A stretch of DNA of 39,849 nt from an uncultured Sphingomonas sp. (GTDB lineage Bacteria > Pseudomonadota > Alphaproteobacteria > Sphingomonadales > Sphingomonadaceae), in NCBI GenBank assembly GCA_913775025.1, contig CAJYJW010000032.1, positions 1 through 39,849 of the forward strand, in the 5' to 3' direction. Below the pieces are notes generated by a model. It saw only the letters and a program-made list of their open reading frames with translations, had not been told where the DNA came from and searched no databases. Within the stretch, counting starts at the first letter, position 1. Each line of letters begins with the position of its first letter. Shown here piece by piece: positions 23,430 to 30,505 of the stretch. The translations under genes were made by a program, and so were the position numbers.

Positions 23430-24995
23430 ATGCCCCGCACCTTTGAGGAGCGTGATCTGGCGCTCGCCTGGTCGGGCCGCTGGTCCCTCACCACCCGTAT
23501 CCTCGCGGTCAACATCTTCGCGTTGGCGATGCTGGCGGGCGGTTTCTTCTATCTGGACAGCTACCGCACGCAGATAATCGATCGGCGGCTGGAGCAGGCG
23601 GTGATCGAGACGCGGCTGGTGGCGCAGGCCACCGCGTCTGCCGACCCCGAGGAGCGCCTGCCCCTTCTCGCACAGTTGGGCAACCTCACCCACACCAGAT
23701 TCCGCCTGTACACGCGCGCCGAGGCGCCGCCCGTCGACAGTTGGTCGATCTCCGCACCGACCTACGAATTGCGCGATCCATCGCAGGAGCCGTTTCAGCG
23801 CCGCGCGGCGCGCTTTCTCGATCGGGTGATCGATACGGTGGTCGATGCGGACCGGCCGGCGACGTTCAATGAACCCGCGCTGGACCGGCTCTCGGCGTGG
23901 CCGGAGGCTCTCCTCGCCCGCGCCCAAGGCCGCACCGTCAGCGAGTTGCGCCGCGCGCCGGAGCGTACGCCGTTCATCTCCGTCGCGACGCCGATGCCGG
24001 GGATGCCGGGCGCGGTGATGCTGGCGACGGACAATGCCCGCGACATCGTGCGCGTCGTGCGCGCCGAACGGCTGCGGCTGGGTATCGTGCTGGCGATGGT
24101 GGTGGCCGCCTCGATCCTGCTGTCCCTGTTTCTCGCGCGTACGATCGTGCGACCGCTTCGCCGGCTGGCGCGCGCCGCGCATCGCGTGCGGTTGGGCCGT
24201 GCGCGCGAGGTGACGGTGCCGCGCCTGCCCAGCCGGCGGGACGAGATCGGCCTGCTGGCGCGCGCGCTTTCAGACATGAGCATGGCGCTGCGCCAGAGGA
24301 TCGATGCCACCGAGGCATTCGCCGCCGATGTGACGCACGAGCTGAAGAATCCGCTCGCCTCCCTCCGCTCGGCCGTGGAAAGCATGGGGCGCATTTCGGA
24401 CGATGGCTTGCGTGAGCAGTTGCTGGAGGTGATCCGCGACGACGTACGCCGGCTCGACCGCCTCATCACCGATATCGCCGATGCCTCGCGGCTGGACGCC
24501 CAGCTTTCGCGCGCGCGTTTCGAGACGGTCGATCTCGGCCCGATGATCGAGGGGCTGGTGGCGGAGCGGGAGGCGCGGGGGGAGAACCATGGCGTCCGCC
24601 TCGCCTTCGCCCGGCCCCATGCGGGCACGGCGGTGGTGCTGGGCGACGGATCGCGGCTGACGCGGGTGGTCGCCAACCTGATCGATAACGCCATATCCTT
24701 CTCGCCGCCGGGCGGCCTCGTCCAGATCGCCGCCACGCGCGACGGCGATCGTATATTGGTGCGGGTGGACGATGAGGGGCCGGGCGTTCCCCCGCCGGCG
24801 CGCGAGGCGATCTTCAACCGTTTCCACAGCATTCGTCCGGAGGGGGAGGCCTTCGGCCGCCACAGCGGCCTGGGGCTGGCCATCGCAAAGGCGATCGTGG
24901 AGGCGCATAACGGCACGATCGACGTGGAGGATCGCGACGACGATTGCTCCGGCGCGCGCTTCCTCGTTCGCCTGCCGGTCGCGCCGGAGCGATGA
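23430..24995 (+). CDS. chvG: Sensor histidine kinase ChvG
   Basis: A 521-residue membrane histidine kinase: first membrane segment about residues 22-43, a periplasmic ChvG-type sensor domain to about 210, second membrane segment LGIVLAMVVAASILLSLFLA, HAMP, the phosphorylated H303 in DVTHELKNPLASL, then N box (NLIDNAISFS), G1 (VDDEGPGVP) and G2 (HSGLGLAIAKAI). It partners ChvI. Its stop overlaps the hprK start (ATGA). In related bacteria the periplasmic inhibitor ExoR controls ChvG; no exoR lies in the window. Confidence 0.94.
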   Translation: MPRTFEERDLALAWSGRWSLTTRILAVNIFALAMLAGGFFYLDSYRTQIIDRRLEQAVIETRLVAQATASADPEERLPLLAQLGNLTHTRFRLYTRAEAPPVDSWSISAPTYELRDPSQEPFQRRAARFLDRVIDTVVDADRPATFNEPALDRLSAWPEALLARAQGRTVSELRRAPERTPFISVATPMPGMPGAVMLATDNARDIVRVVRAERLRLGIVLAMVVAASILLSLFLARTIVRPLRRLARAAHRVRLGRAREVTVPRLPSRRDEIGLLARALSDMSMALRQRIDATEAFAADVTHELKNPLASLRSAVESMGRISDDGLREQLLEVIRDDVRRLDRLITDIADASRLDAQLSRARFETVDLGPMIEGLVAEREARGENHGVRLAFARPHAGTAVVLGDGSRLTRVVANLIDNAISFSPPGGLVQIAATRDGDRILVRVDDEGPGVPPPAREAIFNRFHSIRPEGEAFGRHSGLGLAIAKAIVEAHNGTIDVEDRDDDCSGARFLVRLPVAPER

Positions 24996-25423
24996 GCAGC
25001 ATCATGATCCATGCGACGACGGTGGCCTTCCGCCGGGCAGGGGCGTGGCGCGCCGTGCTGCTGACCGGCCGGTCGGGCAGCGGCAAGTCGGATCTGGCGC
25101 TGCGCCTGATCGATCGGGGCGCGATGCTGGTGGCCGACGATTATACCGATCTGCGCGCCTTCGATGGGCGTCTGCTCGCAATGCCCCCGGCACGGATCGC
25201 CGGCCGGATCGAGATACGTGGCCTCGGCATCGTAACCCTGCCGCATAAAGCCGAAGCGGAGGTCTCGCTGGTCGCCGTCCTCGACGTTCCGCCGGAGCGC
25301 ATGCCCGAACCGGACGCCGTGACGCTCGCGGGCGTGGCGCTGCCGCGCGTGGCCCTGGCTCCGTTCGAGGCGTCCGCGCCGATCAAGCTGGAGCGGGCGC
25401 TGGATCTGGGGGGCGTCGCATGA
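24992..25423 (+). CDS. hprK: HPr kinase/phosphorylase, short alphaproteobacterial form
   Basis: At 143 residues it consists only of the C-terminal catalytic domain, as usual for alphaproteobacteria. Walker A is GRSGSGKSDLALR at about residues 24-36, then LVADDYTDL and the family signature IEIRGLGIVTL. It phosphorylates or dephosphorylates a serine of HPr, whose gene is four genes downstream. Both ends overlap neighbours by four bases (chvG and rapZ), so it should be translated with them. The ORF start at 24944 lies inside chvG and is not used. Confidence 0.92.
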   Translation: MSSIMIHATTVAFRRAGAWRAVLLTGRSGSGKSDLALRLIDRGAMLVADDYTDLRAFDGRLLAMPPARIAGRIEIRGLGIVTLPHKAEAEVSLVAVLDVPPERMPEPDAVTLAGVALPRVALAPFEASAPIKLERALDLGGVA

Positions 25424-26355
25424 GCGGGCGGACGGCTCCGCGCATCCTGTTCGTCACCGGCCTGTCGGGCGCGGGCAAGTCCACCGCGCTGCATACGCTG
25501 GAGGATCTCGGCTGGGAGGTGGTCGACAATCTGCCGCTGCCGTTGATCGATCGCTTGCTGGCGGTGCCGCCGACCGATGACGACGGGGACCGCCCGCTCG
25601 CGGTCGGCATCGATGCGCGTACGCGCGGGTTCGACGCTTGGGCGTTGCTGCACCGCGCGGCTCGGCTGCGCGATGAGGGCCAGCGCGCGGTGGAAATCTT
25701 GCTGCTCGACTGTGCCGGAATGGAACTGTCGCGGCGTTTCTCCGAGACCCGGCGGCGTCACCCGCTGGCGCTGGATCGCCCGGTCGCCGATGGCATCGCG
25801 CAGGAGCGCGCCTTGCTGGAGCCGGTGCGGCGCGCCGCCGATCACATCATCGATACCACCACCACGACGACCAATGCCCTCCAGCAGGAAATACGGCGGC
25901 GTTTCGGCATGGCGACGGATGCGGCGCCGACGTTGACCGTCATGTCGTTCGGCTTCGCGCGCGGAGTGCCGCGCGAGACGGATCTGCTGTTCGACATGCG
26001 ATTTCTGCGCAACCCCCACTGGGACCCCGCCTTGCGCCCGCTGACCGGGCTGGATGCCGATGTCAGCGCCTATGTCGCGGCCGATCCGGCCTATGCCGAG
26101 GCGATGGAGCGGATCGAGGGGCTGATGCTGCTGTTGCTCCCGCGCTACGCCGGGGAGGGAAAGTCCTACGTCACGGTCGCGATCGGCTGCACCGGCGGGC
26201 GTCATCGCTCCGTTCACGTGGCGGAGCGTTTGGCCACCCGGTTGCGCGACGCGGGATTTTCGCCCACCGTAGTACATCGCGACATGCCGGCTGGCCCCGA
26301 TTCATCACGGGGCGCGCGGCGTGGGCTGGGGGCCGGAACAGATTCGGATGTATAG
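25420..26355 (+). CDS. rapZ: RapZ / YvcJ-family nucleotide-binding protein
   Basis: A 311-residue P-loop protein: FVTGLSGAGKSTALHTLEDLGWEVVDNLP at the N-terminus, GIDARTRGF, SRRFSETRRRHPL, FGFARGVPRETDLLFDMRFLRNPHW, and the C-terminal GCTGGRHRSV. In enterobacteria RapZ controls glucosamine-6-phosphate synthase via small RNAs; in other groups the function is less clear, and the HPr kinase neighbour suggests a role in phosphotransferase regulation. The C-terminal tail after residue 285 is low in similarity. ATGA overlap with hprK; the stop is adjacent to the next ATG. Confidence 0.93.
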   Translation: MSGRTAPRILFVTGLSGAGKSTALHTLEDLGWEVVDNLPLPLIDRLLAVPPTDDDGDRPLAVGIDARTRGFDAWALLHRAARLRDEGQRAVEILLLDCAGMELSRRFSETRRRHPLALDRPVADGIAQERALLEPVRRAADHIIDTTTTTTNALQQEIRRRFGMATDAAPTLTVMSFGFARGVPRETDLLFDMRFLRNPHWDPALRPLTGLDADVSAYVAADPAYAEAMERIEGLMLLLLPRYAGEGKSYVTVAIGCTGGRHRSVHVAERLATRLRDAGFSPTVVHRDMPAGPDSSRGARRGLGAGTDSDV

Positions 26356-26763
26356 ATGATCGGTTTGGTGCTGGTGACGCATGGTCGGCTGGCGGCGGAG
26401 TTCGTCGTCGCGATGGAGCATGTGGTCGGGCCGCAGGCGGCGATCGAGCCGATCTGCATCGGGCCGGAGGATGACATGGAGGTGCGCCGCGCCGATATCG
26501 CGCGCGCGGTCGCGGCGGTCGAGGACGGATCGGGCGTTATCGTGCTGACCGACCTGTTCGGCGGCACGCCTTCCAACCTCGCCATCTCCCTGATGGAGCC
26601 GGGCCGCGTCGAGGTGATCGCGGGGATCAACCTGCCGATGCTTATTCGCTTGGAGGGGGCGAGGAAGATGATGAACGTGAAGGCGGCGGTGGCGGCCGCG
26701 CGAGAGGCCGGGCGGAAATATATATCGGTTGCATCCGAGGTTCTGGGCGAGGCGGCGGCATGA
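26356..26763 (+). CDS. PTS EIIA component, mannose family
   Basis: A single-domain EIIA(Man) protein of 135 residues. VTHGRLA holds the phosphorylated H9, and LTDLFGGTPSNLA is the conserved loop. No EIIB/EIIC/EIID permease genes accompany it, so it is a regulatory EIIA rather than part of a sugar importer. ATG follows immediately on the rapZ stop and its own stop overlaps the HPr start (ATGA). Confidence 0.93.
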   Translation: MIGLVLVTHGRLAAEFVVAMEHVVGPQAAIEPICIGPEDDMEVRRADIARAVAAVEDGSGVIVLTDLFGGTPSNLAISLMEPGRVEVIAGINLPMLIRLEGARKMMNVKAAVAAAREAGRKYISVASEVLGEAAA

Positions 26764-27032
26764 GCGATATCGAACGGATGGTCCAGATCACCAACCGGCG
26801 CGGCCTGCACGCGCGGGCCAGTGCGAAGTTCGTCACCCTCGCCAGCGGGCAGGCGGCGGATATCGAGGTTGAGAAGGACGGATCGCGCGTCGCCGGCACC
26901 TCGATCATGGGGCTGATGATGCTGGGGGCCGCCATGGGGGACAGCATCCGCATTTCCGCCAAGGGCGCGGATGCCGAGCGCGCGGTCGTGGCGCTGGTCG
27001 AGCTGGTCGAGGCCAAGTTCGGCGAGGAGTGA
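26760..27032 (+). CDS. ptsH: HPr phosphocarrier protein
   Basis: A 90-residue HPr. H17 in RRGLHARASAKF is the site phosphorylated by enzyme I; S48 in GTSIMGLMML matches the serine modified by HPr kinase. It closes the regulatory phosphotransferase cluster. Enzyme I is not in the window. The equivalent cluster in other alphaproteobacteria links phosphorylation state to ChvG/ChvI and carbon/nitrogen status. Confidence 0.95.
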   Translation: MSDIERMVQITNRRGLHARASAKFVTLASGQAADIEVEKDGSRVAGTSIMGLMMLGAAMGDSIRISAKGADAERAVVALVELVEAKFGEE

Positions 27033-27051
27033 TCCCGCCGGCCTACCCGTC

Positions 27052-27855
27052 ATGCCGCGTCAGATCACCGCTTTCTCCAATCCGCTCGTCAAGAGCGTGC
27101 GGCTGCTGCGCGAGAAGCGGCATCGGCGCGAGCAGAAGCGATTCCTCGCGGAGGGGCTACGAATCCTGACCGAGGCGATGGACGCCGGCCGCATCCCCGA
27201 GACGATCTTCTTCGCCGCCGAGTCCGCCGCCCACCCCCTGGTGCGGCGATTGGTGGCGGCGGTGGAGGGGCGAGGGGGCGAAGCAGTCGAAACTACCCGC
27301 GACATTCTTCACAAGCTGTCCGGCAAGGACAATCCGCAAACGGTGCTGGGCGTCTATGCCGAATTCGCGCTTCCGCTGGCGGCGCTGGATCGCGCGTCCG
27401 CGCCGATTTGGCTGGTGGCGCAGTCGCTGCGCGATCCCGGTAATCTGGGCACCATATTGCGGACGGGCGACGCGGTTGGCGCCGGCGGGCTGATCCTGAT
27501 CGACGAGTGTGTCGATCCCTTTTCCGTCGAGGCGGTGCGCGCCTCGATGGGGGCGCTGTTCACCCAGACGATCGCGACCGCCGCCTGGCCTGATTTTATC
27601 GCATGGTTGCGGAGCGGGCCGGGGCAGCTTGTCGGGATGAGCCTCGACACCGATCATGATTATCAGGGGCCGCGCTATGCCGCTCCGACCTTTCTGCTCG
27701 TCGGCAACGAGGCGCAGGGCTTGCCGCCGGCCTATGCGGCGGAATGCGACCTGCTGGTGAAGATGCCGATGCTCGGCCGCGCCGACAGTCTGAACGCGGC
27801 GGTGGCGATGGCCGTGATGGCCTATGAGGTACTCAACCAGCGCCGCCATGCCTGA
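27052..27855 (+). CDS. TrmH/SpoU-family RNA 2'-O-methyltransferase
   Basis: A SPOUT methyltransferase of 267 residues. The N-terminal substrate-binding domain has ITAFSNPLVKSVRLLREKRHRREQKRFLAEGLR; the knotted domain has LRDPGNLGTILRTGDAVGA, LLVGNEAQGLP and MPMLGRADSLNAAVAMAVMAYE. It methylates ribose in rRNA or tRNA using S-adenosylmethionine. ATG at 27052 is 19 bp after HPr; the ORF start at 26971 lies within HPr and is not used. Confidence 0.92.
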   Translation: MPRQITAFSNPLVKSVRLLREKRHRREQKRFLAEGLRILTEAMDAGRIPETIFFAAESAAHPLVRRLVAAVEGRGGEAVETTRDILHKLSGKDNPQTVLGVYAEFALPLAALDRASAPIWLVAQSLRDPGNLGTILRTGDAVGAGGLILIDECVDPFSVEAVRASMGALFTQTIATAAWPDFIAWLRSGPGQLVGMSLDTDHDYQGPRYAAPTFLLVGNEAQGLPPAYAAECDLLVKMPMLGRADSLNAAVAMAVMAYEVLNQRRHA

Positions 27856-27910
27856 CCGCGACCATTGACCGCGTCGTGCGTTCGACCGGGGCAATCAACC
27901 GGAGACGACC

Positions 27911-28141
27911 ATGAGCGACGCCAATGCCGTAAACACTCGCCAGCGCGAGATCGCCGTCGAGCATGTACTGTTCAAGCTGATCGAATATGTCGAGGCGAAG
28001 CATCCGGGCCTGCTCGACTTTATTGAGGGCAGTCTCGACCATCTTGGCGACCCGGCGACCGATGGAAGCAAGGATGACGAGGCGGTCCGTTCGATCGCCG
28101 CGAAGATGCTGACGGGTGCACGTCGCGAGGGCGTCAAATAA
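27911..28141 (+). CDS. Small hypothetical protein (76 aa)
   Basis: Not recognised. It is a helical-looking soluble protein (REIAVEHVLFKLIEYVEAKHPGLLDFIEGSLDHLGD, then EAVRSIAAKMLTGARREG) with no signal or membrane segment. A purine-rich site (CCGGAGACGACC) precedes the ATG, and codon use matches the neighbours, so it is probably a real gene. It ends shortly before the convergent tRNA-Ala. Confidence 0.7.
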   Translation: MSDANAVNTRQREIAVEHVLFKLIEYVEAKHPGLLDFIEGSLDHLGDPATDGSKDDEAVRSIAAKMLTGARREGVK

Positions 28142-28166
28142 GCGAATAGAGGATGGCCGGCGGCGG

Positions 28167-28242
28167 TGGTGGAGCTGAGGGGAATCGAACCCCTGACCTC
28201 TGCAGTGCGATTGCAGCGCTCTCCCATCTGAGCTACAGCCCC
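28167..28242 (-). tRNA. tRNA-Ala (anticodon CGC)
   Basis: Minus-strand cloverleaf: acceptor GGGGCTG / CAGCTCC (one G-T), D arm TAGCTCAGATGGGAGAGC, anticodon stem CTGCA/TGCAG with loop ATCGCAC giving CGC, T arm AGGGGTTCGATTCCCCT, encoded CCA. It decodes GCG. No attachment repeat was seen beside it. Confidence 0.95.
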
Positions 28243-28462
28243 GCTCGCCGGGCGCTCCCTCTAGCCGCCCCCCGGGCGGTATGCAACGCCCTATTTCCAT
28301 GACGGCTGATTTTGACGTCCCAGCAACTGCGACGGGCCGTTCGTCGCGCGGGCGGCCAGGCATCGGAACGATATTCCCGGTCGACATTTTATTCGCCGAG
28401 GCCGCGCAGTGGCATCCAGCCTGAGAAGACGTGGTTTCGCCAGCAGGAAGCAGGAGGATCAT

Positions 28463-29422
28463 ATGGCATATGATCGTGACGACCGCCGTTATGGTCGTGA
28501 CCAGAGCTATGGCTACCGCCCCCAGGGGCCCGGTCGCGATCGCGAGCGCGGCTATGGCCGGGGTGAGGATCTGAGCTACAACCGCGATCGCGGCTACGGT
28601 GGTGGCGAGGCGTATCGCGCCCGTGGCGAGAACGACCGTTACGGTGCGCGCGATTACGGCCGCGCCGGACGTGGTGACGAGCGGGCCGATTACGGCCGTG
28701 CGCCACAGGGCTATGATTACGAAGAGCGCGGCTTTTTCGATCGCGCCAGCGACGAGGTTCGGTCGTGGTTCGGCGATGAGGAGGCCGAGCGCCGCCGCCG
28801 TTACGACGAACGTTTCTCGGGGCGCGACTACGATCGGGATTCCGCAAGCTACGCACGCGAAACGTCCGGCCGTTCGATAGCCTATTCGTCCGGTGCCGAT
28901 GCCGGAATGGGCCTTGGCCTGCCGTCCGCCGGCTACGGCTGGAGCGCGCGGGATCGCGACAATCGCGACGATGATCGCGGGCATGATCCCAGCTATCGCT
29001 CGTGGCGCGACCGCCAGATCGAGGCGATCGATCGCGACTATGACGATTACCGTCGTGAGCATCAGGCGAAGTTCGACAACGAGTTCTCCGGATGGCGCAA
29101 CCGCCGCCAGGGGCAGCGTGACTCGCTCCAGCAGGTAAAGGAGCATCAGGAGGTCGTCGGGTCGGACGGTCAGCACGTGGGCAAGGTCGATCACGTACGT
29201 GGCGACCGCATTCTGCTCACCAAGACGGACGAGAATGCCGGTGGCCATCACCACTCGATCCCGTCCAGCTGGATCTCGAAGGTCGGCGAAAAGGTCGAGA
29301 TCGACCGTACCGCCGCCGAGGCCCAAAAGGCTTGGAAGGACGAAGATCGCAACAGTGCGATCGGCGGCAACAGCACGACGGCCACTCAGGGGCTCAATCG
29401 GAGCTTTTCCGGCACCTACTAA
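28463..29422 (+). CDS. Disordered R/G/Y-rich protein with C-terminal DUF2171 domain
   Basis: A 319-residue protein of unusual composition. Residues 1-90 are a low-complexity Arg/Gly/Tyr/Asp region with many YGR, YNRD and RGYG units. A short block RSWFGDEEAERRRRYDERF follows, then another disordered stretch with GLGLPSAGYGWS, and a helical SWRDRQIEAIDRDYDDYRREH. Residues about 225-290 form a DUF2171 domain (QEVVGSDGQHVGKVDHVRGDRILLTK ... HHSIPSSWISKV), a small PRC-barrel-like unit. The start at 28463 has AGGAGG upstream; the ORF start at 28409 is earlier and unsupported. DUF2171 proteins are stress-associated in some bacteria, but no function is established here. A strong terminator follows. 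Confidence 0.85.
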   Translation: MAYDRDDRRYGRDQSYGYRPQGPGRDRERGYGRGEDLSYNRDRGYGGGEAYRARGENDRYGARDYGRAGRGDERADYGRAPQGYDYEERGFFDRASDEVRSWFGDEEAERRRRYDERFSGRDYDRDSASYARETSGRSIAYSSGADAGMGLGLPSAGYGWSARDRDNRDDDRGHDPSYRSWRDRQIEAIDRDYDDYRREHQAKFDNEFSGWRNRRQGQRDSLQQVKEHQEVVGSDGQHVGKVDHVRGDRILLTKTDENAGGHHHSIPSSWISKVGEKVEIDRTAAEAQKAWKDEDRNSAIGGNSTTATQGLNRSFSGTY

Positions 29423-29429
29423 GACTGCC

Positions 29430-29479
29430 GTAGCTTCATGAGAGGGAGCCTCGCGTAGCTTCATGAGAGGGAGCCTCGC
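29430..29479 (+). repeat. Exact 25-bp tandem duplication, two copies
   Basis: The unit beginning GTAGCTTCATGAGAGGGAGC occurs twice back to back (29430-29454 and 29455-29479) with no mismatch. Its 3' half is the left arm of the terminator, so the arm is present twice in front of a single right arm. The perfect identity implies a recent duplication or a conserved function. Confidence 0.93.
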
Positions 29480-29498
29480 TTGCGAGGCTCCCTCTTTT
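29466..29498 (+). terminator. Strong Rho-independent terminator after the DUF2171 gene
   Basis: AGAGGGAGCCTCGC pairs perfectly with GCGAGGCTCCCTCT across a TT centre, followed by TTTT. The upstream copy of the repeat could pair with the same right arm, forming an alternative, longer-loop hairpin. It separates this gene from the convergent peptidase gene, whose stop lies 8 bp beyond. Confidence 0.92.
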
Positions 29499-29505
29499 CG
29501 TGTCG

Positions 29506-30378
29506 TCAGATGCCCGATCCGGCGAACGTATCGCACTGGGCGGGATCGCCGGTTTCGAGACCGCGCCTCAGCCATTGCTGCCGCTGCGCGGACGTGCCGT
29601 GGGTGAAGCTTTCCGGCACGGGGCGCTGGCCGGCCGCCTCCTGCAACGTATCGTCACCAATCGCCTGCGCCGCGCGCAGCCCCTCCTCGGCGTCACCCGG
29701 TTCGAGCAGGTTGACGTCGTTCTTCGCCCACACGCCGGCATAGCAGTCCGCTTGTAGCTCCATCATTACCTGCAGCGCATTGCCCTCCGCCTGGCTGGCG
29801 TTGGCCTGCGCCCGGCGGACGCGATCCGCCGTGCCGGTGAGGTTCTGGACGTGATGCCCGACTTCATGCGCGATCACATAGGCCTGCGCGAAGTCTCCGG
29901 GCGCGCCGAACTTCTGGCGCAGTTCGTTGAAGAAATCGGTATCGAGGTAGATCTTGCTATCCGACGGGCAATAGAAAGGCCCCATTGCGGACTGCGCGAC
30001 ACCGCAGCCCGAACGGCCCGTGCTGCTGTAGAAGCTCAACACGGCCGGCGTATATTGCTTGCCCTGCCTGGCGAAGAGATCGGTCCACCGCCGTTCGGTC
30101 GACCCCAGCACCTTCAGAGAGAAGCGCTGCACGTCCGTCAGTTGCGAAGGATCGGTCGAGACAGGGCTACTCTGCTGCATCGGCACGCCGCCGCCGCCCA
30201 GCAGGCTGAGCGGGTTGATCCCCAGCACCAGCGCACCGATCACGATGATCGCCAGTATCCCGCAGCCAAGCTTGCCGTTGCCGAGCAATAGGCCCAGCGG
30301 AAAGCCGCCGCCCATGCCCCCGCCGCCACGGCCCTGCACCTCGAAGTTGGTGCTTTCCTGCTCGTCGTCGAGCCGCAT
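29506..30378 (-). CDS. Neutral zinc metallopeptidase, YpfJ family
   Basis: A 290-residue membrane-anchored predicted metallopeptidase. The N-terminus has a Gly-rich segment (GRGGGGMGGGFPLG) and one membrane span (LGCGILAIIVIGALVLGI). The zinc motif is AYVIAHEVGHHVQNLTG, with the downstream Glu in MMELQADCYAGVWA. FYCPSDSKIYLDTDFF precedes it, as in the family. The start has AGGGGATC upstream. Substrate and role are unknown for the family. Confidence 0.93.
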   Translation of the reverse strand: MRLDDEQESTNFEVQGRGGGGMGGGFPLGLLLGNGKLGCGILAIIVIGALVLGINPLSLLGGGGVPMQQSSPVSTDPSQLTDVQRFSLKVLGSTERRWTDLFARQGKQYTPAVLSFYSSTGRSGCGVAQSAMGPFYCPSDSKIYLDTDFFNELRQKFGAPGDFAQAYVIAHEVGHHVQNLTGTADRVRRAQANASQAEGNALQVMMELQADCYAGVWAKNDVNLLEPGDAEEGLRAAQAIGDDTLQEAAGQRPVPESFTHGTSAQRQQWLRRGLETGDPAQCDTFAGSGI

Positions 30379-30505
30379 GCATGATCCCCTAGAAACGCTG
30401 AACCGCGTCGGACCATGCGCTGACCATCGCGCGAGGGCAACCGCGCCTTGCAGGGCGCGCGGGCGCCGCTTAAGCCGGTGGTATAAAGTTACCTAGAGGT
30501 TCCTG

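Noticed and set aside
23795-25246. 483-aa minus-strand ORF opposite chvG
   Set aside because: Ser/Arg-rich antisense shadow of chvG with no family features.
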